Origin: Aerococcus sanguinicola
GTDB lineage: Bacteria > Bacillota > Bacilli > Lactobacillales > Aerococcaceae
DNA length: 35,995 nucleotides
Assembly (NCBI RefSeq): GCF_008726925.1
Contig: NZ_VYWO01000009.1
Location: 1-35,995 of the forward strand
Direction of reading: 5' to 3'
The notes under the pieces were generated by a model. That model made no database searches and was not told the DNA's origin. It worked only from the letters and a program-made list of their open reading frames with translations. Of this stretch, positions 14,181-22,110 are shown piece after piece (the stretch's first letter is position 1; each line of letters opens with the position of its first letter). The position numbers and the translations under genes are program-made.

Positions 14181-15973
14181 AATCTAGTGAACTCATGAAG
14201 CGGATTTGGACCTATCTGCGGCCCTACCGCTTGCAATTCTGGCTGGCCATTCTCGCCACTGTCGTGATGTCTGTCGCCAATGCTTTAGAACCCTTTGTCC
14301 TCGGCTTGGCGATTACAGAAGTGGCCAACAATGTCATGGATATGGTCAAGGGGGTCCCTGGCGCAGGGATTAACTTCCCTTACTTGATTCGGATCCTAGC
14401 CATTTACCTGGTACGGGGGCTCTTCTTCCAAGCGGGCCAATACCTGGGCATTTATTTCCTAACCAATGCTACCCAGGATGCCATGTATGACCTGCGCCAG
14501 GATATCTCGCGTAAGGCCAACCGCCTGCCAGTGGCTTATTTCGACCAGAACCAAACTGGGGATATTCTGAGCCGGATGACCAATGACGTGGATGCTATTT
14601 CCAATGCCATGCAGCAGTCCGCCATGCAGCTCTTTATTGGGGTCTTGCAAATTTCTTTAGCCGTGATTTCCATGCTGCTCCTTGATTGGCAATTGGCCTT
14701 GATTAGCTTGGTGATGCTGCCGGTAAGCTATCTGGTCGCACGGCGGGTGATCCACTATTCCCAGCCCATCTTTAAGCAACAAGCCGATGCCCTGGGCCAT
14801 CTCTTTGGCTATACCCAGGAGAACTTATCCGGCTTTACCGAGATTAAGGTCTACAACCGCCAGGCGGAATCGATTGAAGAATTCAAAAACCGCAATCAAC
14901 AATTGCGCGATATCGGCTTTAAGTCGAGTTTCTTGTCGACCATTCTCCAACCTTTACTCAGCTTTATCTCTAATCTTTCTTATATTGTGATTACCTTCTT
15001 CGGTTCGCTAAAGAGCTTCCAGGGGGCGCTGACCGTGGGTAACCTCCAAGCCTTCCTCAACTATGTTTGGCAGATTAACCAACCGATCAACCAGATTACC
15101 GAATTGTCTGGCTTGATCCAGAGCGCCTTCGCAGCGGGAGGACGGATCTTTAGCTTCCTGGATGAGGAGGAGATTAGCTCAGCGGGTGAAGACCAGGCCC
15201 TCCCTCAACCGGTCAAAGGCCATGTCCGCTTCAACCACGTCCGCTTCGGTTACGATCCCGACCGTCCATTGATGAAGGACGTGAACTTCGAGGTCAAGCC
15301 AGGGCAAATGGTGGCGGTCGTGGGACCGACCGGGGCAGGCAAGACGACCCTGATCAACCTCTTGATGCGCTTCTACGATATTGACAGCGGCAGCATCGAA
15401 CTAGACGGGGTCAACATCCAGGATGTTTCCCGTGAAGACCTGCGGCAAAACTTCGGTATGGTCCTCCAAGATGCCTGGCTCTTCAATGATACCGTGATGG
15501 AGAATATCCGCTTCGGTAACTTGGACGCCGGCGACTATGAAGTCATTGAAGCGGCCAAGGTAGCCAATGTGGACCACTTCATCCAGACCCTACCAGGTGG
15601 CTATCAGATGGAAATTAACGAAGAAGCCTCGAACGTCTCGCTCGGCCAGAAGCAGCTGATGACCATCGCCCGAGCGGTGATTGCGGATCCTAATATCCTG
15701 ATCCTCGATGAGGCCACATCTTCCGTCGATACCCGCTTGGAACAATTGATCCAAGAAGCTATGGATAAGATCATGCAGGGGCGGACCTCCTTCGTGATCG
15801 CCCACCGCTTGTCCACCATCCGCAATGCCGACATGATCCTGGTCATGCAGCAGGGGGATATTATCGAACACGGCACCCATGATGAACTCCTTGCCCAGGG
15901 TGGCTTCTATGCGGACCTTTATAACAGTCAGTTCAATGAAGAGACCGCGACGGAGATTCATATGGGGTATTAA
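14177..15973 (+). CDS. Heterodimeric ABC exporter, catalytic subunit
   Basis: Protein of 598 residues with six membrane segments and a nucleotide-binding domain. Walker A is GPTGAGKTT (near 385), Walker B is ILILDEATSSVDTR with an intact catalytic Glu, and the switch His is in AHRLST. The signature is altered to VSLGQKQLMTIARA, as in the LmrD/BmrD/TM288 partners. Together with the preceding subunit it forms one working and one degenerate ATP site. GAGGAGG lies upstream of the ATG, which overlaps the previous stop codon (ATGA). A strong terminator follows. Confidence 0.92.
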   Translation: MKSSELMKRIWTYLRPYRLQFWLAILATVVMSVANALEPFVLGLAITEVANNVMDMVKGVPGAGINFPYLIRILAIYLVRGLFFQAGQYLGIYFLTNATQDAMYDLRQDISRKANRLPVAYFDQNQTGDILSRMTNDVDAISNAMQQSAMQLFIGVLQISLAVISMLLLDWQLALISLVMLPVSYLVARRVIHYSQPIFKQQADALGHLFGYTQENLSGFTEIKVYNRQAESIEEFKNRNQQLRDIGFKSSFLSTILQPLLSFISNLSYIVITFFGSLKSFQGALTVGNLQAFLNYVWQINQPINQITELSGLIQSAFAAGGRIFSFLDEEEISSAGEDQALPQPVKGHVRFNHVRFGYDPDRPLMKDVNFEVKPGQMVAVVGPTGAGKTTLINLLMRFYDIDSGSIELDGVNIQDVSREDLRQNFGMVLQDAWLFNDTVMENIRFGNLDAGDYEVIEAAKVANVDHFIQTLPGGYQMEINEEASNVSLGQKQLMTIARAVIADPNILILDEATSSVDTRLEQLIQEAMDKIMQGRTSFVIAHRLSTIRNADMILVMQQGDIIEHGTHDELLAQGGFYADLYNSQFNEETATEIHMGY

Positions 15974-16000
15974 CATGTGATAAAAAGTTGGCTCGAAATG

Positions 16001-16050
16001 AAAAAAGCTCCGAATTCAAAGCTTTGCTTGGCTTGGATTCGGAGCTTTTT
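16001..16050. terminator. Bidirectional terminator after the ABC exporter operon
   Basis: AAAAAGCTCCGAAT / ATTCGGAGCTTTTT, a 14-bp perfect stem with T-runs in both directions. The stretch 16051-16187 beyond it has one short inverted repeat (GACTGC/GCAGTC) and nothing else I can name. Confidence 0.9.
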
Positions 16051-16187
16051 AGTTTGGCTTCTTTGATAAGTGGTTTTAGTGACTGCTGTTTCGCTGTTGC
16101 AGTCGGTTTGCCGGTTTGTACTTAGGGGGATGGTTTGGGTCTTGGGCACTGCAGAGTCTATATGTATGCTAAAGTTGTGAATGCGTC

Positions 16188-16415
16188 CTCTATTAGCTTA
16201 GTAGGCTGGGGTCAACTAGCGAAGGGAGGTTCTATTAGCAAGTAGGCTGGGAACAACTAGCGAAGGGAGCTTCTATTAGCAAGTAGGCTGGGGTCAATTA
16301 GCGGAGAGGGGCTCTATTAGCAAGTAGGTTGTTAGCAACTAGCGAACAAAGCTTCCGTTAGCGAGTAGGATGCTAGCAACTAGCTAACAGGGCTCCAATT
16401 AGCAAGTTGAAGCTC
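16188..16415 (+). repeat. Array of 41-bp tandem repeats (first array)
   Basis: Six copies, marked by AGCAAGTAG or close variants at 16195, 16237, 16278, 16319, 16360 and 16401: period 41 bp (first step 42). A partial, degraded copy follows to about 16430. Constant blocks are GAGCTTCT-like, AGCAAGTAG and CAACT. The bases either side of the loop (TTAG / CTAG) can pair with the conserved block in the loop. The period is not a multiple of three and stop codons recur, so it is not coding. The second array at 29868 belongs to the same family. Confidence 0.85.
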
Positions 16416-16449
16416 TGCTAGGCAAGCTGACTGGGCTCCCCCCATAATG

Positions 16450-16480
16450 AAAACAAGCTAGCAAGGGTCTTGCTAGCTTG
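16450..16480 (-). terminator. Terminator of the minus-strand rod-repeat array
   Basis: Perfect 12-bp stem CAAGCTAGCAAG / CTTGCTAGCTTG with a 3-nt loop, and TTTTCATTAT on the minus strand. The same stem and trailing bases end the plus-strand array at 29755-29800. Confidence 0.85.
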
Positions 16481-16494
16481 TTGGTCCTTTAATC

Positions 16495-16605
16495 GGGTTC
16501 GGCCGCGCAGCTTCCTTGTCACTTCACAAGTCTCCGCCGCAGTCTATGAGACTGCTCTGGTGACTTGCTCCAGTGAAAGGAAGCTAGCCGTGCGCCCTCA
16601 CACCC
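16495..16605 (-). repeat. Rod-repeat unit F (second unit of the minus-strand array)
   Basis: A 111-bp unit read on the minus strand from GGGTGTGA to GAACCC. Helices: GG-CGC / GCG-CC (with a G-G mismatch), AGCTTCCTT / AAGGAAGCT, CACT / AGTG, GCAAGTC / GACTTGT, apical GCAGTCT / AGACTGC. Junctions are the same as in the other units: GTGA opposite GA, a GGCT bulge, a 1x2 loop, and GGA opposite GA. Confidence 0.8.
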
Positions 16606-16611
16606 TCAGTC

Positions 16612-16725
16612 GGGTTCGCAAAGGCAGAAAGGCAGTGACTTCAGCAAAAGGAAACGATCGGCTAAGAGCCGCTCTTATTCCTTTTGTCTCCAGTCATCCC
16701 TTTCTAACCGCCTTTGCTCACACCC
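16612..16725 (-). repeat. Rod-repeat unit E (first unit of the minus-strand array)
   Basis: A 114-bp unit starting 7 bp beyond the stop codon of the U32-family gene on the minus strand. Helices: GCAAAGGC / GCCTTTGC, AGAAAGG / CCTTTCT, TGACT / AGTCA, CAAAAGGA / TCCTTTTG, apical CGGCT / AGCCG. It is the close relative of unit C at 29471-29583, with many paired substitutions. It is followed by unit F after a 6-bp linker. Confidence 0.82.
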
Positions 16726-16731
16726 TGTTCT

Positions 16732-17979
16732 TTATCTTTCTTTCCGGATCATATCATGAGCCTTGACGGGTTGGTTGACTTTCATGCTGACGATTTGCAT
16801 GGCGTGGGGGGCGCGGTCGATGGCTTGGCCGTCTTCGTCGCGCATGGCGGTGAGTTCTTGTTGGAAGTGGCGCATGCCGGGGCCGTAGAATTCGATGAGG
16901 TCGCCGACGCCGAAGTTGTTCCGCTGTTGGATGGTGGCAATTTGGCTGGCTGGATCATAGTCTAGGACTTCACCTACGAATTGGTAGCGGGGGATCCGGC
17001 GGCGCTTGCCGAAGAGTTGCTCGTTCTCAGTTGGGCGCCCGTAGTAGAAGCCGGTGGCCAATTCGCGTTGGGCGGACTTCCAGAGTTCGTCAATCCATTC
17101 TTGTTGGACTTGGTAGTTATCGGGATCTTCGAGGTAGGCGTCGATGGCCTTGCGGTAGACGTTGATGACGGTTGAGACATAGTGGATGGACTTCATCCGG
17201 CCTTCAACCTTCAAGGAGTCGATCCCGTTCTGGATGATGTCAGGGATGTGGTTGATCATGGAGAGGTCAACGGCTGACATGGCAAAGGGTTCGTCGATAT
17301 CTGTGCCTTCTTCTCCCTTGCCGACCATGTAGCGTTGGCCTAGTTTGGGCATGTCGTAGAGGCCGTACTGCCAACGACAGGACTGGCAGCAGCCGCCCCG
17401 GTTGGCGTCGCGGTGGGCCATATGGTTGGAGAGGGTACAGCGGCCAGAGTAGGAGATACACATGGCCCCATGGACGAAGGCTTCAATTTCTACATTGGTT
17501 TTTTGGCGGATTTCAGCAACTTCTGCCATGGAGACTTCCCGGCCGAGCACACAGCGGGTGAGTCCAGCATCTTCCCAGAAGTTCAGGGTCTCATAGTTGA
17601 CGGCTGATTGTTGGGTGGAGAGGTGCATTTCGAGCCCGGGCGCGTCGCTAGCGCAGATCTGCATGAGGGCAGGGTCGGAGATAATGACTGCATCGATCCC
17701 GATATCACGGATGGTGCGGAAGAAGTCTCCGGCACCTTCTTCATCACCGACATGGGTGACCATGTTCGAAGCTACGTAAACCTTGGCATTGTGCTTGTGG
17801 GCATAGTCCACAGCTTCCTGCATCTCATCGAAGTCGAAATTGCCTGCCCGGCTTCTTAAGCCGTAAGCTTCGCCGCCGATATAGCAGGCATCGGCTCCAT
17901 AGTGGATAGCAATCTTTAATTTCTCAAGGGTCCCAGCTGGTGCTAAGAGCTCGGGACGTTTTAATTCACTTTGTGTCAC
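16732..17979 (-). CDS. U32-family tRNA hydroxylation protein (TrhP2/YrrO-like)
   Basis: Protein of 415 residues, peptidase U32 family. It has the N-terminal ELLAPAGTLEKLKIAIHYGAD motif and a cysteine cluster, CISYSGRCTLSNHMAHRDAN followed by GGCCQSCRW, that probably holds an iron-sulfur cluster. In Bacillus the YrrN/YrrO pair (TrhP1/TrhP2) makes 5-hydroxyuridine at position 34 of certain tRNAs from prephenate. The start is GTG at 17979, with AAAGGA 7 bases upstream. Longer in-frame extension upstream runs into the previous gene and is spurious. It is second in a two-gene operon, and rod-repeat units follow its stop. Confidence 0.88.
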   Translation of the reverse strand: MTQSELKRPELLAPAGTLEKLKIAIHYGADACYIGGEAYGLRSRAGNFDFDEMQEAVDYAHKHNAKVYVASNMVTHVGDEEGAGDFFRTIRDIGIDAVIISDPALMQICASDAPGLEMHLSTQQSAVNYETLNFWEDAGLTRCVLGREVSMAEVAEIRQKTNVEIEAFVHGAMCISYSGRCTLSNHMAHRDANRGGCCQSCRWQYGLYDMPKLGQRYMVGKGEEGTDIDEPFAMSAVDLSMINHIPDIIQNGIDSLKVEGRMKSIHYVSTVINVYRKAIDAYLEDPDNYQVQQEWIDELWKSAQRELATGFYYGRPTENEQLFGKRRRIPRYQFVGEVLDYDPASQIATIQQRNNFGVGDLIEFYGPGMRHFQQELTAMRDEDGQAIDRAPHAMQIVSMKVNQPVKAHDMIRKER

Positions 17980-18004
17980 ACTGATTTCCTTTCTAATTGA
18001 GCGC

Positions 18005-18925
18005 TTATTGGACGGTATCCTTATCGAAGAGGAAGAAACCGGTAGAGAGTTCACGGTTGTCAGGATGGAGGTCGCGAACTTTTTGGTCGAGTTGGAGGGC
18101 GAGGGCATCATTCCATTGGCCTGCCTCAATGGCATCTCTAGCCTGGGCGAAGAGTCGGTTAATCTCAACGAAGGCTTGGCTGGGGCAGTAGATCCCGTCG
18201 GCGTACCAGCGTTGGATGCCCGCTTCTTGGAGGTCATCCAGGTACATCATAAGGTCCAAATCGTTGTTGGCGAAGATATGGGTGCCATGGTCATCTTCAT
18301 AGATGGAATAATGGGTTTCGTCCTTCTTGGGTTCAGAGAGGAAGAGCTCGTGCTCGGCAACTTCTGTCTTATCCTTGCCGACAAAATTAAAATAGTTGTC
18401 CAGGAGTAGCCGCCCGCTCTGGTGGATACAGGAGGCCCCGTAAGTTTGCACCATGAGGGGGATCTTGGCGTCCTGGGCCATCTCTCTTAATTCAACATAG
18501 GGAACTTCGCGGGCCACTAAGGCGCCTACTGCCCCGTACTGGGCCCAGAAGTTAACCTGTCCAGGGCTCGTTACGAGGACCGAGGCATCGTAGATATAGG
18601 GCATCCGATAGGCTTCTTCCTTGAGAATTTGGATCAAGCCGGTATCTCCAACCATCAGTAAATCCGCCCCCATGGCTTTGACTTGGCTCAAATAGTCGCG
18701 TGCCCGGTCGATCTTATCATTGTGGAGGATGGCATTGGCTGCGACAATCACCTCTTTGCCTGCCTGGTGGGTGATGCGGATCATTTCGGCCATTTCATCG
18801 CGGTCAAAATATCCCGGCAAGCGGAGGCCATAGCTGCTTTCGCCAATAACCAAGTAGTCGACGCCTGCTTCCAACAGGGCCTGGCCTTGGCTCAGGGATT
18901 CAGCTGTCGCAATCAATTTAATCAT
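18005..18925 (-). CDS. U32-family tRNA hydroxylation protein (TrhP1/YrrN-like)
   Basis: Protein of 306 residues, the shorter U32 type without the cysteine cluster (one Cys in QTYGASCIHQSGR). The motifs ALLEAGVDYLVIGESSYGLRLPG at the start and VLVTSPGQVNFWAQYGAVG in the middle fit YrrN. It acts with the next gene's product in tRNA wobble uridine hydroxylation. The ATG at 18925 is chosen because GAGGG lies about 10 bases upstream. ATGs further up are too close to that site or lie in the -10 element. The second gene follows after 25 bp. Confidence 0.87.
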   Translation of the reverse strand: MIKLIATAESLSQGQALLEAGVDYLVIGESSYGLRLPGYFDRDEMAEMIRITHQAGKEVIVAANAILHNDKIDRARDYLSQVKAMGADLLMVGDTGLIQILKEEAYRMPYIYDASVLVTSPGQVNFWAQYGAVGALVAREVPYVELREMAQDAKIPLMVQTYGASCIHQSGRLLLDNYFNFVGKDKTEVAEHELFLSEPKKDETHYSIYEDDHGTHIFANNDLDLMMYLDDLQEAGIQRWYADGIYCPSQAFVEINRLFAQARDAIEAGQWNDALALQLDQKVRDLHPDNRELSTGFFLFDKDTVQ

Positions 18926-18947
18926 TCGTTTCATTCCCTCTTTCTTC

Positions 18948-18953
18948 ATTATA
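18948..18953 (-). promoter_or_regulatory. -10 element of the trhP1-trhP2 operon
   Basis: Perfect TATAAT on the minus strand. A weak -35 (CTTACA, 16 bp upstream) is the best available. The start site would be near 18941, which fixes the start codon downstream of the ATGs that overlap the -10. The 170 bp beyond it, up to the next terminator, hold nothing I recognise. Confidence 0.6.
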
Positions 18954-19125
18954 GTACACATCTTTACATTGTAAGTTCTAAAGCAATAAATGTCTAGACC
19001 TTTCGGTAAAAGTTGAGGAAATCTTAGTTAGATAAGCAAGGAGGAATAGGAATCGCTATAAAAATTGTGCTGGATAGCCTCCCTTTCGCTTTCGATAGTG
19101 GGCATTAGGAATAGTAGGAAAGTAA

Positions 19126-19164
19126 GAAAAAGCCCTGGCCACTCGAAAGGGAGTGACTCAGGGC
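19126..19164 (-). terminator. Terminator of the pyrF-pyrE-MFS operon
   Basis: GCCCTG-A-GTCACTC / GAGTGGC-CAGGGC hairpin followed by five T on the minus strand, 22 bp after the MFS gene. Confidence 0.88.
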
Positions 19165-19186
19165 AGGGATAGGAGCTGGTCCTAAC

Positions 19187-20428
19187 TTAATGGTTGTGGG
19201 CCAAGACTTGGAGCTGGTGCTTGTAATTCTCGGCCTTGAGATTGGGCAGGCTGAGCATGGTGGCTAGGCTGATTAAGTAGAGGCTAGCCAGGAAGAGCAT
19301 CACCATGGGAACAGAGGAGACGTCGAGCAGCCAACCGATAACGACTGAGGAGAAGCCTCCCACGGCCCGGCCCACATTGAGGATGACATTGTTGGCAATG
19401 GAGGCGATGTGGGCGGGGTAGAGCCGGGTAATCATGGCCCCGTAGCCTGCGAACATGCCGTTGACGAAGAAGCCCACGATGGCCCCACCGAGGACCATGG
19501 TCAGGGGCGTCCGGGCAAAGGTGAAGAGATAGACGGACAGGGCGGAGAGGCTGAGGAAGCTGGCATAAGCCAATCGGGGTCCCCGGGCGTCGAGCAGGCG
19601 GCCAAAGGTGAACATACCCAGGCACATGCCAACAATGGTCGCAATCATCCAAGTGGAAGAGTCCTTCACGCTCAGGCCAGTGGCTTCCTGCATAATGGTA
19701 GGCAGCCAGTTCATCATCCCGAAGTAGCCGGCAATTTGGACAGTTGTCATCAGCATGAGGCCCAAGGTCTGCCGGCTGAGTTCAGCGGTCTGGAAGAGTT
19801 CCTTGATGGAGGGCTTGTGAGTAGCGGCCTGCCTTTGTTGGTCGGCTTGGGTGTCCGCAAAGACTTGCTGGTCATCGATGGCGAAGACCATCCATAGCAC
19901 TAAGATTAGGGGCAGGAGGCCGAAGAGGAAGAGGCCGCGCCAGCCAAAGAGCGGCGCAATGAAACCGGCCAGGACAGCCGAAAGGATCGAACCAATCTGT
20001 CCGGCAATCCCATTGAGGGAGCTGACCCGCCCCATCTTCTGGGCAGGCACGATGCTGGCCATGATGGCGATAGCCACCCCGTATTCACCGCCGACCCCCA
20101 TGCCAGCGAGGAAGCGCATGAGGTAGAGGTAGGACAGGTTAGGGGTGAAGAAGATGAGCCCAGTTGCCAAGGAGAAGAGGAGGATGGTCCACTTGAAGAC
20201 CTTGAAGCGGTTATAGCGGTCGGCCAGGATGCCGAAGATCAGGCCACCGGCCAGCATGCCCAGATTGGTGATGGTGGCAATGAGGCCGGCCTGGGCGCCG
20301 TTGATCCCGAGCTGGCCGATAATCGCAGACATGGAGAAGGCGAGGAACATGACATTGAGATCATCCGTTCCAGAAGCCAGAATGGCTGCGATAAGGGCGC
20401 GTTGACTGTTGGTGTTCGAACGTTTCAC
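19187..20428 (-). CDS. Major facilitator superfamily transporter in the pyr operon
   Basis: Protein of 413 residues with twelve hydrophobic segments. It has the loop 2-3 motif FGILADRYNRFKVFK and the GMGVGGEYGVAIA segment typical of the organic-acid/aromatic-acid H+ symporter branch of MFS. The start is GTG at 20428, with AAGGAGG 8 bases upstream. It is the third gene of the pyrF-pyrE operon, 29 bp after pyrE, so a pyrimidine precursor such as orotate or dihydroorotate is a sensible substrate guess. That is inference; it is not related by eye to known orotate carriers. Confidence 0.85.
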   Translation of the reverse strand: MKRSNTNSQRALIAAILASGTDDLNVMFLAFSMSAIIGQLGINGAQAGLIATITNLGMLAGGLIFGILADRYNRFKVFKWTILLFSLATGLIFFTPNLSYLYLMRFLAGMGVGGEYGVAIAIMASIVPAQKMGRVSSLNGIAGQIGSILSAVLAGFIAPLFGWRGLFLFGLLPLILVLWMVFAIDDQQVFADTQADQQRQAATHKPSIKELFQTAELSRQTLGLMLMTTVQIAGYFGMMNWLPTIMQEATGLSVKDSSTWMIATIVGMCLGMFTFGRLLDARGPRLAYASFLSLSALSVYLFTFARTPLTMVLGGAIVGFFVNGMFAGYGAMITRLYPAHIASIANNVILNVGRAVGGFSSVVIGWLLDVSSVPMVMLFLASLYLISLATMLSLPNLKAENYKHQLQVLAHNH

Positions 20429-20457
20429 AAGTTTGACCTCCTTAAAGAAAAGACTGA

Positions 20458-21099
20458 CTAGTCGCTGTGGCTGGCGGTCCAAGCTTGGGGATCTTGGTAC
20501 CATTGTTCCAGCACATCCCGGGCGGCTTCTACTTCAGGATCTTCTTTTGCCGCAATAGGGATCAGGGTCTTGAAGTCGGACAGGGTGTAGAGGGGGAAGT
20601 CTTCCTTGGCGAAAGCTTGGCGGCTAGCAGGGAGGAGGTAGTTGAAGATGGCGAGGGCAGCTACCACTTGGCCCCCTGCTTCTTGGACTTGGTGGGCAGC
20701 TTGGATAACAGAGCCACCGGTTGAAATCAAGTCTTCTACCATGAGGACCTTGGCGCCTTTGTCGAATTCACCCTCGATGGCATTTTGTTTGCCGTGGCCT
20801 TTCGCTTTATCGCGTACATAGATCATGGGCAGGTCCAGGGCCTGGGCGATGAAGGCGGCGTGGGGGATCCCAGCGGTTGCGGTGCCAGCGACGACCTCAA
20901 TATCTGGGCACTGAGTTTTGATCGTTGATAGGAAGCCGTCGATGAGGAGCTGACGGACTTCAGGATGGGAGATGGTCAGACGGTTATCACAATAAATGGG
21001 TGACTTGAGCCCGCTCGTCCAGGTGAAGGGCTGGTTCGGACGAAGCGAGATAGCATGGATATCGAGGAGGGCTTGGGCAATTTGTTCGGCTTGTGACAT
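20458..21099 (-). CDS. pyrE: Orotate phosphoribosyltransferase
   Basis: Protein of 213 residues that joins orotate and PRPP to form orotidine monophosphate in pyrimidine synthesis. The PRPP-binding motif is VLMVEDLISTGGS, the flexible loop is RDKAKGHGKQNAIEG, and the orotate-side segment is FTWTSGLKSPIYCDNR. The ATG at 21099 has AAAGGAG upstream; an upstream in-frame ATG lacks a site. It lies 32 bp after pyrF, whose product uses its own product. The rest of the pyr pathway is not in the window. Confidence 0.96.
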   Translation of the reverse strand: MSQAEQIAQALLDIHAISLRPNQPFTWTSGLKSPIYCDNRLTISHPEVRQLLIDGFLSTIKTQCPDIEVVAGTATAGIPHAAFIAQALDLPMIYVRDKAKGHGKQNAIEGEFDKGAKVLMVEDLISTGGSVIQAAHQVQEAGGQVVAALAIFNYLLPASRQAFAKEDFPLYTLSDFKTLIPIAAKEDPEVEAARDVLEQWYQDPQAWTASHSD

Positions 21100-21131
21100 G
21101 GTGAATTCTCCTTTTCTATTGCAATGCGGCT

Positions 21132-21848
21132 TTAGGCTTGCCATTCGGCAGTGATGGCTTGGTAGGCTTGGACGGGATCGTCAGCTTGGGTGATGGGCCG
21201 ACCGACAACGATGTAGTCGCTGCCAAGGGCCTTGGCCTTAGCTGGGGTTGTGATCCGCTCTTGGTCTTCGCGTTGGCTCTGGTAGTTGCTGGGGCGGATA
21301 CCCGGGGTCACCGTGAGGAAGTCCGCTCCGACTTGGTCCTTGATCAGCCGGGATTCGAGGGGGGAGCAGACCACGCCGTCGAGTCCGGCCTTTTGGCTGA
21401 GCTTGGCATAGTGGACGACACTCTCTTCGATGGTCGCTTGGGTTAACTGTTCGGCCTGCATAGCGGCTTGGCTAGTCGATGTCAATTGGGTGACGGCGAT
21501 GAGGAGGGGCCGCTTGCTTGGATCAGGCTGGGCTTGGCTAATGGCTTCCTTGGCCCAGCGCATCATCTCTTCCCCACCTGCTGCGTGGACATTCAACATA
21601 TCCACTCCTAGTTCGGTCAGGGCGCGGATGCTGCGGTGGACCGTATTTGGAATATCGTGCAGCTTCAAGTCAAGGAAGATATGGTGGCCCGCTGCCTTGA
21701 GTGCTTTCACCAGGGCAGGGCCATTGGCATAGTACATCTCCATCCCAATCTTGACATTGAGTCTTTGGCCTTCGAATTTTTGGATAAAAGCCTCCATCTT
21801 ATCGACAGTATCGAAGTCTAGGGCAATAATCGGTTTATCTTTTTGCAT
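21132..21848 (-). CDS. pyrF: Orotidine 5'-phosphate decarboxylase
   Basis: Protein of 238 residues that makes UMP from orotidine monophosphate. The catalytic D-K-D triad is Asp60, Lys62 and Asp65 in FLDLKLHDIPNT. The phosphate-binding end (TPGIRP and YIVVGRPITQADDP) is complete. The ATG at 21848 has GGAGG upstream; upstream in-frame extension enters the leader terminator. It is first in the operon and sits about 120 bp from its start site, behind a leader with a terminator. Confidence 0.97.
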   Translation of the reverse strand: MQKDKPIIALDFDTVDKMEAFIQKFEGQRLNVKIGMEMYYANGPALVKALKAAGHHIFLDLKLHDIPNTVHRSIRALTELGVDMLNVHAAGGEEMMRWAKEAISQAQPDPSKRPLLIAVTQLTSTSQAAMQAEQLTQATIEESVVHYAKLSQKAGLDGVVCSPLESRLIKDQVGADFLTVTPGIRPSNYQSQREDQERITTPAKAKALGSDYIVVGRPITQADDPVQAYQAITAEWQA

Positions 21849-21880
21849 TTTTAGCCTCCAAAAATAACTATTTTTTCCCA

Positions 21881-21911
21881 AAAAAAAGCACATTGATGAC
21901 CATCAAAGTGC
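21881..21911 (-). terminator. Leader terminator (attenuator) of the pyr operon
   Basis: GCAC-TT-TGATG / CATCA-AT-GTGC hairpin followed by seven T on the minus strand. It lies between the promoter and pyrF, so full-length transcription must pass it. That points to attenuation. Confidence 0.75.
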
Positions 21912-21967
21912 CGACCCTCTGCTTGGCGCCAAGCAAAAAGGATGCGAGTAAAATTTTGCTCAAATTG
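21912..21967 (-). other. Leader RNA of the pyr operon
   Basis: Holds a perfect palindromic hairpin GCTTGGCGCCAAGC (21921-21934) and a weaker GAG-CAAAATTTTA-CTC element. The canonical PyrR-binding loop was not found, although AGAGGGTC recalls part of it. The control mechanism stays open. Confidence 0.5.
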
Positions 21968-21973
21968 TCAAGT

Positions 21974-22002
21974 ATTATAGCCCTCTATTAAAAGCTTGTC
22001 AA
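21974..22002 (-). promoter_or_regulatory. Consensus promoter of the pyrF-pyrE-MFS operon
   Basis: Exact TTGACA, 17-bp spacer, exact TATAAT on the minus strand. The predicted start site is near 21967. Confidence 0.95.
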
Positions 22003-22013
22003 GACTTTTTGAC

Positions 22014-22063
22014 AAAAAAATCCCCTTTCTCGCTTCATCCATGAGAAAAAGCAAGCAAGGGGA
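22014..22063 (-). terminator. Terminator of the cdaA-cdaR-glmM operon
   Basis: CCCC...GGGG-closed hairpin (TCCCC arms, with TTTCTC/GAGAAA pairing available inside) and seven T on the minus strand, just before the pyr promoter. Confidence 0.82.
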
Positions 22064-22110
22064 AAGTTGTTATAGTTATTGACTGGCCTGTCTAGGAGAG
22101 GGTGGGGCCC

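Noticed and set aside
16470..16766. 98-residue plus-strand reading frame over the rod-repeat units
   Set aside because: It runs antisense to structured repeats and into the end of the U32 gene, with no ribosome binding site and no protein-like composition.
17980..18237. N-terminal extension of the TrhP2-like protein
   Set aside because: The added residues are low-complexity and overlap the end of the preceding gene in another frame; the GTG at 17979 has a proper ribosome binding site.
21881..21967. Standard PyrR-binding RNA
   Set aside because: The conserved loop consensus is not present; only a partial AGAGGGTC is seen. It is kept as an unexplained leader.
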